Of a stretch of 64,000 nt of DNA, positions 26,956 to 35,900 are shown in pieces. Location: the NCBI RefSeq assembly GCF_006539505.1, contig NZ_BJND01000005.1, forward strand, positions 1 through 64,000, in the 5' to 3' direction. The notes beneath the pieces were generated by a model that had not been told where the DNA came from, searched no databases, and was given only the letters and a program-made list of their open reading frames with translations. The position numbers and the translations under genes are program-made. Within the stretch, counting starts at the first letter, position 1. Each line of letters begins with the position of its first letter. The stretch comes from Streptomyces spinoverrucosus (GTDB taxonomy: Bacteria > Actinomycetota > Actinomycetes > Streptomycetales > Streptomycetaceae).

Positions 26956-27288
26956 GGCCCGCAATTCACTCCTGAGGGGCATCGGCCGCCCAGCACGTAC
27001 GACAGCACCCCCGGCCCGGAGGCCGAGGGTGCCGCGACCCTGCCCCTTCCGCGTGGCAGCTGGACCTGGAGCGGGCCGTCTACGGAGGGGGTTCCGATGT
27101 GGCACCCACCCACTTCAAGATCACACAAATTAGAGTTGACCCGAATCACAACTGATCATTGCGTCGAGATGGTGGACAGATGTCACGTCCCACCGCGCCC
27201 GACGAACCGGTGATCGGCCGCCGCCGTCAGGCTCGCCGACCTCTTCCGCCGAGCGGCCATCGGGGCCGGAGCCGGGCCGGAGAGCGAG
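26956..27288. other. Non-coding stretch at the probable left phage junction
   Basis: No gene is supported. A short plus-strand frame ending near 27150 (WQLDLERAVYGGG...) looks like a real C-terminus but cannot be assigned. The local AT content rises around 27115-27165. No tRNA, integrase or direct repeat is visible. attL most likely lies here or in the CobW remnant. Confidence 0.4.
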
Positions 27289-27330
27289 GGCCCCGCCCAT
27301 CTGCCACGGGGGAAGCAGACGAGCGGGGCC
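27289..27330 (-). terminator. Strong hairpin after the methyltransferase gene
   Basis: A 16-bp stem (27289-27304 with 27315-27330), nearly perfect apart from wobble positions, with a 10-base loop. It follows the last minus-strand phage-side gene by about 12 bp and probably ends its transcript. No U tract, as usual in high-GC hosts. Confidence 0.75.
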
Positions 27331-27341
27331 GGTTTCAGGGG

Positions 27342-27995
27342 TCAGGCTTCGGCGCGCACGATCAGCGTGCCGATGTGCCCAGCCTTCGGAGCATCGATGA
27401 TGCGAGCCTCGGTGGTTGCGAACCCGGCCCGGTGCAGGTGCCGCTCCCACACCGCGGGCTTGTAGCTGTACCGGTAGGTGAACATCGCCTTGCCCGCGAA
27501 GCCGCCCTTGTACATGCCCTGCGGCCCGTATGCGCCGGGGATCGCCGGTGGCTGGGAGAACACGAACACGCCGCCCGGGGTCAGGCGCGCACGCACGAGG
27601 GGGAAGAGGCGGGACGGGTCGGTGAACCACGCCGCGCCGAAGATGGAATACACGGCGTCGTAGCGGGCCTGGTCGGCGGCGAGCCAGTCGAGGACTTCCG
27701 CCTGCTCGATCCGGACGCCGAGCGGCGACCACCGCTCACCGGCCAGCTGCACCATGCGGGGCGAGAGATCCACGCCGGTGGCCTTCACGCCCTGCTGCGC
27801 AAGGTGGGCCAGGGCGCGGCCGGTACCGCAGCCGATCTCCAGCACGGACTCGGGCGAGCCCAGGAGTTCCTGCCCCGGCCCATGGCCGGCGTACTGCGTC
27901 CAGCAAAACGAGGGCTCTGCCTCGGCGTCGAACGCGCTCTTGGCGTAGATGTCCCAGAGTTCGGTCTCGGCGGGGATGTCGTGCGGTACAGGCAC
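27342..27995 (-). CDS. SAM-dependent methyltransferase (class I)
   Basis: A 217-residue methyltransferase with motif I VLEIGCGTGRALAHLA and post-I GVDLSPRMVQLA. GTG 27995 has AGAGGA seven bases upstream; the frame runs further up but is unsupported there. The substrate is unknown. It is the last of four genes (27.3-30.7 kb) distal to the lysis genes, so it may be cargo. It is followed by a strong terminator. Confidence 0.82.
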   Translation of the reverse strand: MPVPHDIPAETELWDIYAKSAFDAEAEPSFCWTQYAGHGPGQELLGSPESVLEIGCGTGRALAHLAQQGVKATGVDLSPRMVQLAGERWSPLGVRIEQAEVLDWLAADQARYDAVYSIFGAAWFTDPSRLFPLVRARLTPGGVFVFSQPPAIPGAYGPQGMYKGGFAGKAMFTYRYSYKPAVWERHLHRAGFATTEARIIDAPKAGHIGTLIVRAEA

Positions 27996-28026
27996 TGCTG
28001 ATCCTCTAGTCGTCGGTGCGAGGGAG

Positions 28027-28058
28027 CCCCCGCCCTCCGGGGTGCGTGAGGGCAGGGG
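28027..28058 (-). terminator. GC hairpin after the 28073 gene
   Basis: Stem CCCCCGCCCTC/GAGGGCAGGGG (one mismatch) with loop CGGGGTGCGT, lying 15 bp after the stop of the upstream gene on the minus strand. Confidence 0.6.
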
Positions 28059-28072
28059 CGACTGTAGCGGGC

Positions 28073-28573
28073 TCAGTGGCTGTCGGGGACCTTGTCGTCG
28101 CACGGGGAGCATTCCGCCCCGTCGATGGCCCACAGCTCCTCGTCGATCGCCCAGCCCTGGCTCTTCAGGAACTCGCCGGTGCGCAGGCACAGGCCGTCGC
28201 TACGGCGCTCGATGAACGGGGCGTGGTGCTTGAACCGGCCGCCGTTGTACAGGCGGCAGATGCCCCACCAGACGGGTGTGTCGAGGATGAGCTGGTGGAC
28301 GCCGATGTCGACGAGCTTGCCGACGCCGAGGTGTACGTCCGGGTTCTCGATGGAGCCCATGACGTACATGACGGCGTTGCCGAGGATCCGCTCCGCCATG
28401 TCGCGGACCATGGTGTGGTCGCGCAGCAGGAGTGCGATCTCGCGGTCCCACAGGCTCATGCCCGAGTCGAAGATGTTGACGGTGAGTTCCGTGATGTGCG
28501 GGGCGACTGCGTTGAGCAGCTCCTGCGGATCCCGGGTGCGGGGGACGGCGGGTCGTTCTAACGCTACGGTCAC
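28073..28573 (-). CDS. Conserved hypothetical protein in cargo module
   Basis: A 166-residue soluble protein not matched to a known domain. It opens MTVALERPAVPRTRDP, has a helical first half, and includes TPVWWGICRLYNGGRF and a C-terminal ECSPCDD pair that could hold a metal. It sits between a methyltransferase gene and the primase-like gene, all in one direction, with a hairpin terminator after it. Its function is unknown. Confidence 0.6.
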   Translation of the reverse strand: MTVALERPAVPRTRDPQELLNAVAPHITELTVNIFDSGMSLWDREIALLLRDHTMVRDMAERILGNAVMYVMGSIENPDVHLGVGKLVDIGVHQLILDTPVWWGICRLYNGGRFKHHAPFIERRSDGLCLRTGEFLKSQGWAIDEELWAIDGAECSPCDDKVPDSH

Positions 28574-28623
28574 GTCAATCCTCCTGGTGTGGATGGCCGC
28601 CTCCGGTCGGAGGCGATGAGACT

Positions 28624-28660
28624 CGCCCGCCCCTGGTGCTCACGGGGTACGGGGCGGGCG
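28624..28660 (-). terminator. GC hairpin between 28682 and 28573 genes
   Basis: Stem CGCCCGCCCC/GGGGCGGGCG (28624-28633, 28651-28660), just beyond the stop codon of the gene at 28682. A second perfect 8-bp palindrome CGCCTCCG-GT-CGGAGGCG lies between it and the next gene. Confidence 0.6.
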
Positions 28661-28681
28661 GGCATCCCGCCACCGGCGCGG

Positions 28682-29338
28682 TCAGCGCTCGGGCCGGGGC
28701 GGGGGGTCCAGAAGCACGCCGGCGGACCGCAGCCGCGCGTGCATGTCGTCGGCCTGTTCTGCGATCTCGGCCAGACGGTGGGCTCCAGCGGCGATCAGCC
28801 GGGCGACCTGAAGCGGTTGGCACAGCATCGCGGCGGACGGCATCGGCACGGACCAGTAGGACTCGTTGGGCCGCGGCTCGACGGCATCCACTCGCGGGAC
28901 ACCCAGGTAAGCGTCACGGCCCAGGCAGTCCACGTCATGGGTGCGCCAGTCGTCGACGGCCTGCCGCCACGTCCGGGGCACGCTGGCCGGTACCAGGGCG
29001 TAGTAGCGGGAGCCGCGAGGGTCGCAGATGACCGGGCCCTGGAGGGACTCCTCGAGGAACGGGTCGATGTCCTGCGGCTCGCGGCTCGGGGCCAGTGCCT
29101 GGATGAGGGCGCCCGGGAGACGGACTGCAGAGAACAGGGTGCCGAGGGGAAGCAGGGCTACGCCGTACTCATTCCACTCGGCGCGGATCTGGCTGTGACG
29201 CTCGCGAGGCTCCGTCGACAGCAACCAGTGCTCGACGGCCAGTCGCCGGTCAGAAGCGGGGTGTACGAGTACGCCGGGCTCAGGCTCCAGCGGTTGCACT
29301 GCGGACAGTTTGCGGGCGGGGGCGGTACCGTGCGCCAT
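28682..29338 (-). CDS. Primase/polymerase-N-like protein, function unknown
   Basis: A 218-residue protein resembling Streptomyces proteins often listed as 'bifunctional DNA primase/polymerase' from an N-terminal match: EWNEYGVALLPLGTLFSAVRLPGALI, then QGPVICDPRGSRYYALVPASVP. No metal-binding catalytic triad is obvious. Because similar proteins occur with XRE regulators on Streptomyces chromosomes, it may be part of a regulatory/accessory cassette rather than phage replication. Starts at ATG 29338. Confidence 0.6.
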   Translation of the reverse strand: MAHGTAPARKLSAVQPLEPEPGVLVHPASDRRLAVEHWLLSTEPRERHSQIRAEWNEYGVALLPLGTLFSAVRLPGALIQALAPSREPQDIDPFLEESLQGPVICDPRGSRYYALVPASVPRTWRQAVDDWRTHDVDCLGRDAYLGVPRVDAVEPRPNESYWSVPMPSAAMLCQPLQVARLIAAGAHRLAEIAEQADDMHARLRSAGVLLDPPPRPER

Positions 29339-29459
29339 GTCGACTCCAACCAGTCGGCCAAGCCCCGGGGCCGTTCTCGCGGTCGCCGGGGCGCTGTCCG
29401 GCTATGGAATCGCCGAGCTACACAGAGTGACAGGGACGTTGCGTCCCAGTTTTTCGACG

Positions 29460-30674
29460 CTATTCGTTGATCCCCAGGAACTGCGCCAACGCCCCGAGCC
29501 CGGGGGGGTGGTTGGGCAGCGCCCATAGATCACGCACGATCGCTACGGCCAATGTGTGGTGCTGCATCCAGGTTGGTGCCACCCGGCGCAGGGATTCCAG
29601 GGTCTTCACCGCCCCGGCCGCGTCCCCGATGTCCGTGTGGGCGCGGGCGACATCCAGCAGCAGCCACGTCCGCCAGGACGGAGGGGTGTCCTTACTGAGT
29701 CGCATCCCCTTGGCGAGCGCCAGCGCGTCGTGCGGGTGCCCGTATTGGACAGCGAGCCGGACGCGTTCGATACGGACCGACGAAGGGCTGAACACGCTGA
29801 CCATGCGGTTGTCGCTGCCCTCGGGAAGCTTCGAGAGGCGAGCGGCCTCCTTCTCCGCTGTCTCCATCATCGCCGCTGCTCGGTCGTAGTCGCCGCTCCG
29901 TGCTGCCGACGTGGCGGCACTCATGGTGAGCGCACCCCAGACCTTCAGCCCGTCGGCGGTTCCGTCATGACCAGCGGCAACCATGTCGGCGGCGGCGCGG
30001 AGAGCGATGCTCAATGCGTCCTCCAGGCGACCTTGTCGCTGGTAGGCCCATGCCGTGGAGTTGACGATCATCGGCAGCAGCAGGGGGTCAGACGACTGCC
30101 CAGCGGCATCTATGGCCCGTTCCAGGCTCGTCAGCGCAAGGTCCGTCTTCCCCATACGCACCGCGACGTGTCCGGCGAGCTGAAGTGCTTTGCCCAGGGC
30201 TGCGAAACCCGCTCTGCGCTCGTGGTCTTCGCCCCACGCTGTGGCGCTGCGCGCGTCAGAGATCAAGTCTGGGAGGGCCTTCATCACTGTGTCGAACTCG
30301 GCGGCGTGGTACTGCGTCCAGCCGTCTGCGATCTGCCCTCGAAGGTTGTCCAGGGTGAAGTCTGACCCTGGTGGCTCCGGTTCCGGCCCCCAGAGCACTG
30401 GCATGATGGCCCGGCGCACGGCCACAAACCGTGGTCCATCGTTCTCGCCAGTTGAGGAGACTGCGGGTGGATCGCCCAGGAGCGTGGTCAGTTCCACTCC
30501 CAGTCCGTTGGCCAAGGCGTGCAGCGTGGGCAGCCGCGCTGAGTGCTTGCGGCGTTGCTCAAGCTGGCGGATCACGTCGACAGATACGCCTGAGCGGGCG
30601 GCCAGTTCTTCTTGGGTCAGGGAGGCCAGCCGGCGCAGGCGACGGAGGGTGCGCCCGAGGTCTTCATTTGCCAC
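29460..30674 (-). CDS. XRE-family regulator with tetratricopeptide-like C-terminus
   Basis: A 404-residue protein. The N-terminal HTH (about 9-65; TQEELAARSGVSVDVIRQLE) is followed by a long helical region with TPR-like helices (LALTSLERAID, DALSIALRAAADM, DYDRAAAMMETAEKEA, DALALAKGM). This is the layout of Streptomyces peptide- or partner-sensing regulators. GTG 30674 is the start (VANEDLGRTLRRLR) and no Shine-Dalgarno is obvious, so it may be leaderless. It heads the cargo module and lies between it and the lysis genes. Confidence 0.85.
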   Translation of the reverse strand: MANEDLGRTLRRLRRLASLTQEELAARSGVSVDVIRQLEQRRKHSARLPTLHALANGLGVELTTLLGDPPAVSSTGENDGPRFVAVRRAIMPVLWGPEPEPPGSDFTLDNLRGQIADGWTQYHAAEFDTVMKALPDLISDARSATAWGEDHERRAGFAALGKALQLAGHVAVRMGKTDLALTSLERAIDAAGQSSDPLLLPMIVNSTAWAYQRQGRLEDALSIALRAAADMVAAGHDGTADGLKVWGALTMSAATSAARSGDYDRAAAMMETAEKEAARLSKLPEGSDNRMVSVFSPSSVRIERVRLAVQYGHPHDALALAKGMRLSKDTPPSWRTWLLLDVARAHTDIGDAAGAVKTLESLRRVAPTWMQHHTLAVAIVRDLWALPNHPPGLGALAQFLGINE

Positions 30675-30789
30675 GTTGTCACGGTACGCCGCCGGAGCAG
30701 CGCGAGAGCGTGCGCCAAAAAGTTGGTCCGGGCATGACGAAGCGCCCCCTGCACAGCCTGCGAGAGGGCAGTGCAGGGGGCTTCGTGGT

Positions 30790-31044
30790 TCAGCGGGCGA
30801 GGAACTGGACGGCGAGGCTGGCCGCAGCACCCAGGACGGCGCCGGCACCGGTCGCGCGCCAGCGCGCCTCCTCAAGGGCTCGGACCCTCTGCGTGAGGTC
30901 ATCGAGCTGCTTGCCGTGGTCCTTCACGGTCGTCTTCAGCTCCGAGCGGATCTCGTTGACAGCGTTCTCGACCGCGCACAGCTTGTCCCACACCTCCCTC
31001 GACCGGATGACCACACCGTTCGGAGGCTCCGGCGGCGCCGTCAT
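30790..31044 (-). CDS. XhlA-like holin accessory protein
   Basis: An 84-residue protein with a central coiled coil (about 15-60) and one C-terminal membrane helix (RWRATGAGAVLGAAASLAVQFLA), the layout of XhlA-type lysis accessory proteins. It overlaps the holin gene (ATGA), so it is translated with it. Last gene of the phage lysis cassette. Confidence 0.72.
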   Translation of the reverse strand: MTAPPEPPNGVVIRSREVWDKLCAVENAVNEIRSELKTTVKDHGKQLDDLTQRVRALEEARWRATGAGAVLGAAASLAVQFLAR

Positions 31045-31397
31045 CGGCGGTCCTCATCGACGCCGAGGACACGCCGCATCGCAGCAAGGTCCTTCTGCAT
31101 CGCATCCATGTCCAGCTGGAACCGCAGTGGCAGCACGGCCGGCTTCTCGTACTGGGGCGGACGCGCCCACCCCAGCAGCAGCCCGGCGGCCAGCTGCAGC
31201 GGCCGCCACGCCATCCGCTCGGCGAGGGCCTCGAGCCCGCGGAACACCGCGTAGTACGCCGCGCCCAGGCCGAGGGCGACGGCACTGGCCGCGGCCTCGC
31301 TGTCGACAGGGATGCCCAGCCAGCCCGTAGCGGTGAGGACCAGAGCCACGCCGTACGGCACCACGGTGCGCAAGAAGCTGATGAAGAGGTTCTGCAT
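31041..31397 (-). CDS. Phage holin
   Basis: A 118-residue membrane protein with two hydrophobic helices (about 9-27 and 35-52), an amphipathic segment, and a charged C-terminus. It follows the endolysin gene by two bases, as phage holins do. The family cannot be assigned firmly. Confidence 0.78.
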   Translation of the reverse strand: MQNLFISFLRTVVPYGVALVLTATGWLGIPVDSEAAASAVALGLGAAYYAVFRGLEALAERMAWRPLQLAAGLLLGWARPPQYEKPAVLPLRFQLDMDAMQKDLAAMRRVLGVDEDRR

Positions 31398-31399
31398 GG

Positions 31400-32308
31400 T
31401 CAGTCCTCCGTCTTGAATCCGTGCTTCAGGCCCAGGCGGCGCAGGCTGTCCGGGCCGGGTATGCCGTCCGCGTCGTCACCGCGGTACCCGCAGCGGCGCT
31501 GCCACGCCGCGTACGCCGGCGTCGTCTTGGTCCCCCAGTGACCATCGCTGTACGGCCGCTCGAGCAGCCCCTCGTCGACCAGCGCGGCCTCCACGGTGGC
31601 CACGCCCTTGTACGACACCGGCGTGCCCGGCTGGCTCGGGTTGCTGCGGGCGGCCGCGAGCAGCCGCTTCAGGCTGACGACCGTCGTCGCGGGCGGCGGT
31701 GTCGACTTCGGCGGCGCGCTGCCGAGCCGCTTCGCGATCCGGGCGCGCATCGCCACCCAGTCGATCCCGCGTGGGTCGACCTTGCCCGGCTGCCAGTCCA
31801 GATGCCTGATCGCCGACTCGGCACCCCACCCGTGGTGCCGGCAGATCGCCGCCGCCACCTTCTCGATGGCCTCCTTCTGCACCCCCGGCCAGGGGTCTTC
31901 GCCGTCGCCGAGGTTCTCGCACTCGAACCCGTAGAAGTGCCGGTTCCCGTCGGTGTTCGCCTCGTCGTCGGCGGGAAGGGCACGTTCGGCGATGACCGCC
32001 TGGAGGACGTCGTCGTCGCCCAACCCGGCGTGGTTGGCCCGGCCGTAGCCGACGAGGTGGACTCGGCCGTCCTTGGTGATGACGCCGTGGCAGAGCGGGC
32101 CGGGCAGCTCGGCGTACCCGTGGCGGCAGATGTCGACCGTGGTGGCGCTGCCGCGGGTGACGGTGTGGTGGATCATCACGCCGTGCACGGGCCCCCACGG
32201 GCCCACGTGGTTGCGGTTGTGGTCCTCCCAGTCGCCAACCTCGACGACCGTGAGCCCCTCGGCGCGCAGCAGTTCGGCGAACTTGGCTGCGCTGGGCGGT
32301 GTGGCCAT
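31400..32308 (-). CDS. Endolysin, N-acetylmuramoyl-L-alanine amidase type
   Basis: A 302-residue lysin. The N-terminal Amidase_2 domain (about 40-190) has MIHHTVTRG as the first zinc-ligand strand, HAGLGDDD, a Glu in FECENLGDG, and HLDWQPGKVDPRG. A Pro linker follows (about 195-210). The C-terminal region YKGVATVEAALVDEG...GIPGPDSLRRLG is a peptidoglycan-binding-type domain. ATG 32308 is chosen for the GGAG five bases before it. Cleaves cell-wall stem peptides at lysis. Confidence 0.9.
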   Translation of the reverse strand: MATPPSAAKFAELLRAEGLTVVEVGDWEDHNRNHVGPWGPVHGVMIHHTVTRGSATTVDICRHGYAELPGPLCHGVITKDGRVHLVGYGRANHAGLGDDDVLQAVIAERALPADDEANTDGNRHFYGFECENLGDGEDPWPGVQKEAIEKVAAAICRHHGWGAESAIRHLDWQPGKVDPRGIDWVAMRARIAKRLGSAPPKSTPPPATTVVSLKRLLAAARSNPSQPGTPVSYKGVATVEAALVDEGLLERPYSDGHWGTKTTPAYAAWQRRCGYRGDDADGIPGPDSLRRLGLKHGFKTED

Positions 32309-32372
32309 GAGTGCTCCAGACATGCAGAAAGCCCCGGCCGGACGGCTCGGGGCGTGCGGGGTGATGGTGGGG

Positions 32373-32900
32373 CTATGCGGGTCCCTTGTAGGTGACGATC
32401 ATGGTCGGCATGTAGGACCCGGTGGCGGTGCCGAGGTCCGCTCCGGTGTCCTGGCTGGGGACTAGCTGGACGTAGTCCCCGGCGTTCAGGAGCACTGGTG
32501 TGGAGCGGGCGTCGCACGCTGACACGGTGGCTCCGGGGCTTGGGGTTCTGTTGTTGCCGCCGAGGACGAGTGCGCCGTTGACGAACCAGGCGGCGTTACG
32601 GACGGCGCCGGCGGCTCCTGCTGGGCCGCTGAAGGTGATGCAGCCGTCCAGCTGGTACAAGCCGGGCATGGGAGGCGTCCAGCGTGACGGCTGGGCGGCT
32701 GACCACCCGCCCAGCAGGTCGGTCACGATGTTGTCCCAGTTCAGGGCGTTGGCGACCACTGGGTTGCCGTTGCTGGTGATGGCCTGGGAGGTGGTCTTGA
32801 TCGCGCTGAACACGACCCGGCCGATCAGCGCTGAGGAGTTGGCCCGCTCCTCGGTGATGATCATGCCGGGCTGCCAGCCCGCGAACGGGATGAACGTCAC
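32373..32900 (-). CDS. Phage tail fibre/tip protein, jelly-roll-like
   Basis: A 175-residue beta-rich protein that ends tail genes, next to the endolysin. Motifs such as MPGLYQLDGCITFSG, RNAAWFVNGALVLGG and LNAGDYVQLVPSQDTG fit the C1q/TNF-like jelly-roll often found on Streptomyces phage tails. It follows the 1300-residue tail protein by nine bases. Likely receptor-binding, inferred from place and type. Confidence 0.7.
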   Translation of the reverse strand: MTFIPFAGWQPGMIITEERANSSALIGRVVFSAIKTTSQAITSNGNPVVANALNWDNIVTDLLGGWSAAQPSRWTPPMPGLYQLDGCITFSGPAGAAGAVRNAAWFVNGALVLGGNNRTPSPGATVSACDARSTPVLLNAGDYVQLVPSQDTGADLGTATGSYMPTMIVTYKGPA

Positions 32901-32909
32901 GCGGTCCTC

Positions 32910-35900
32910 CTACAGGGCGATGACGGCGGGCCGGGCAAGACGTACCTCAGTCCCGACGGTGTGGGCCTTGACGGCGCCGTTGAGGGAGCGCTGCACGGTC
33001 ATCACCTGCGGCGTCGGGATCCGGAAGTCGTCGAACCGCAGCTGCGGGTTGACGTTCGTGTTGTTGGCGAACGCACTGCCAGCGAGCCCCACCTGGCCCG
33101 AGTTGATGGGGTCGGTGGTGATGGTCTGGTCGGCGTGCCACACACCGGGCTCAACCTGCCCGTCGGGCCACGCCCGCACCTGGACACGGTGCCCGGTCAG
33201 CCGGGCCCGCAGCCAGAACCACTGACCGGCGGTGTAGGTGTAGGTCAGGGCGGGGGTGGTGCCGATGGTGGTGGTGCCTCGGGTGATCGACACGGCCATG
33301 GTCCCGGCCGTGCCGAAGTGCAGCCGGGCCCGGTAGTAGGTCGCGGTGTCGGTGTAGCGCAGCAGGATCGCCGGGAGCAGGGCGGCGCCGGTGGCGATCT
33401 GGTCGACGCTGACCCTCGTCAGGACCTCGCAGTCGGCGATGTTGGCGACGATCCGCTGGAAGCGGACGACATCCCGATTCGCGGCCAGCGTGAGTACCGC
33501 CGCCGTACCGTTGACGGAGCGGTCCGAGGCGACGCCGCCCGCGTCCACCCAGGGGAGCCCCGAGTCGGCGGCGCCCCACGAGTTGGCCACGGTGCGGGTG
33601 AAGGTGTCCCACGCGGCCGGCACACACTTCTGCAGGCGTGCGACCTCCCCGCCGAAGCGGATGTCGAGCGGGAAGTCCTCCGGGTAGTTCGGGTCTGGCC
33701 CTTCGGAGGTGATCCACGGGGTGGGGCCGAGCGCGGTAGGGGCGGGCGTGTGCACGAGCAGCTGCGTGGCCGTGGCCGTCGACGCCAGGGCGAGCGTGGT
33801 CCCGCCCGGGTTGGCGTCCACCCTCATCGGCGCCGGCATCGTGAACGTGAGGTCGTCGATGTACACCGCGTCCTCACCGGCCGCCGCCGAGTTGTCCTTG
33901 GCGTACCGGAAGGTCACCACGCTCTTGCCGGTGACATCGATCGTGGTCTGCGTCCACGGCGTGGTGCCCTGCGCGCGCAGCACCTGCACGCCGTCGACCA
34001 GGACGAGCAGCCGGTCCCCCTCGAAGCCGGGCCCGGCCGCCTCGCTGCTCGTCCAGTACCAGAACGTAAGCTCCGTCGCCCCGGGCGGGATCGCCACCAC
34101 GGCGTCCGACGTCTGGTTGTTGCCGATCGCGCCCGACCGCAGCGACCACGACGGGGAGTTGTAGTGCGCCTGCGACCGGAACCACGGGGCGTTCCCGCCG
34201 AAGGTGATCGAGAACGCGTAGTCGGTATCGCTGAAGTCCTCAGACAGCACGACCGCGCCGACGGTCCACGGGTCGTAGGGCAGGCAGTTGAAGGTGATGC
34301 TCCAGCGGCCGGTCTGGAAGGTCTCCTTGTAGCCGAGGACGAGGAGGTCGAAGCCGTCCGGGGTGTACTCGTGGGGGGTGTCGGTGATCTGGATGCGCGA
34401 TCCCACGTCCAGGCGCAGGACCTGGTCGATGAGGGGGCGCATGCGCTCGTTGGCCATTTCCAGCGTCAGCTGGGTGACCCGCATGCGGTCGATCGTCGCC
34501 ACGTGCAGCCGCCACGCGGCCTGTCCGGGCAGCTGGTCGTCGGTGTGCACGATGGTTTCGAGCGAGGTGGGTACCGGGCCCATGCCGTCCGGGGGTGGCT
34601 GCACGGACAGCCGTCCGGAGGTGAGTTCGGCGGTGTACTCCGAGCCTTCCCGCCGCTTGACGGTGAACTGGTTGCGGGCGTCCTTGTCGTCGTCGGTGGG
34701 GTGGAACGGGTCGAAGACCTGCCCGTCGGCGAAGTTCAGCACCAGGTCGGGGGGCCGGTTGTAGAGGCTGTCGCGGGTTTGGTAGGTCAGCTGCAGCTTG
34801 TCGCGGGCGTCGGTGAGCAGCCCCATCTCGGTGTCCGCTGCGGCCTGCACGAGTTCCAGAGCGGTGCCGGCCGGGTACGGGCCGAGCCGCTCGGAGCCCT
34901 CCCCGTTGATCTGCAGGGCCACGCTCTCCTGCCCGGCGAGGCGGTCGAGGAAGGCGCGGGCGGTCAGGCCGGGCTGCCCGGCCATGGACGACGCTCCGCC
35001 GAAGGAGGCGGTTCCGGAGTGGTAGTAGGCGCTGGTGAACTGCACACCCCACACCGTCAGGTGACCGATGGCCATGCCCTTCACGCCCGCGCCGAAGGTG
35101 GTGACGATGCGGTTCACGTGGCCCGCGCTGGTGGAGGCGAGGGTGGCGCTGTTGCCCCAGTTGCGGTCGGTGTCGTCCCGCCACTCGAAGGCGTAGTTCA
35201 GGCTGGAGCCGTTCTCGGCGACGCGGACGCGGATGTGCCGCCAGCCGTCGAGGAACCCGACCGCGTCCGGGTCCGTGCTGGCTGTGGCGGCTTCGTGGGT
35301 GGTGGTGACGCTGCCCAGCTCGACGCCGTCACTGTCGTAGGCCCGCAGCCGCATGCGGTGGCTGCCGGCGTCCAGCTGCACCGACAGCGCCCAGATCGTG
35401 GCGTTGCTGCCGGTAGTCAGGAACCGCAGGATGCGGTGCTCGCTGCTGTCGGTGGGGAAGTCGTCGGAGTTGATCCTCACCAGCATGCTGACGGACCAGT
35501 AGCCGGTTGCTTCCCCGGGGATGGCCGGGGAGGACATGCCGGCGTTGTCGGTGAGCAGCGGCAGCGGGTCCGAGCCGAGCAGGGTGTCTTCCTGGCCGAA
35601 GTCCAGCCCCCGCACGGTGAGGACGCCGGCGTTGCTGTTCAGGGTGGCGTCGGCGACCTGTGTGTCGCCTTGCACGCCTTCCTCGAACGGCCAGTAGGCG
35701 AGCGGGTACAGGGTCGGAATCCGGCGCCGCAGCAGGGACTTCAGCACGGGCTGGCCGGTGCTCAGCCGCCTGAGCAGTCCGGCGGGTTCGATGGCCGTGG
35801 TCTTGTTGTTGCCGCTGCGGTCGCGCTGCGGCTTCCAGGAGGTGACTTCTCCGGAGAGCCGCGTCACCCCTGGGTCGGTGGCGGGCTCGGCGACGGACAG

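Noticed and set aside
26956..27160. Plus-strand frame ending WQLDLERAVYGGG...
   Set aside because: Cannot be joined to CobW or given a start; kept only as a possible gene end in the intergenic entry.
29433..29447. GGGACG-TTG-CGTCCC palindrome after the XRE-TPR gene
   Set aside because: Too short to call terminator or operator; it may be either.
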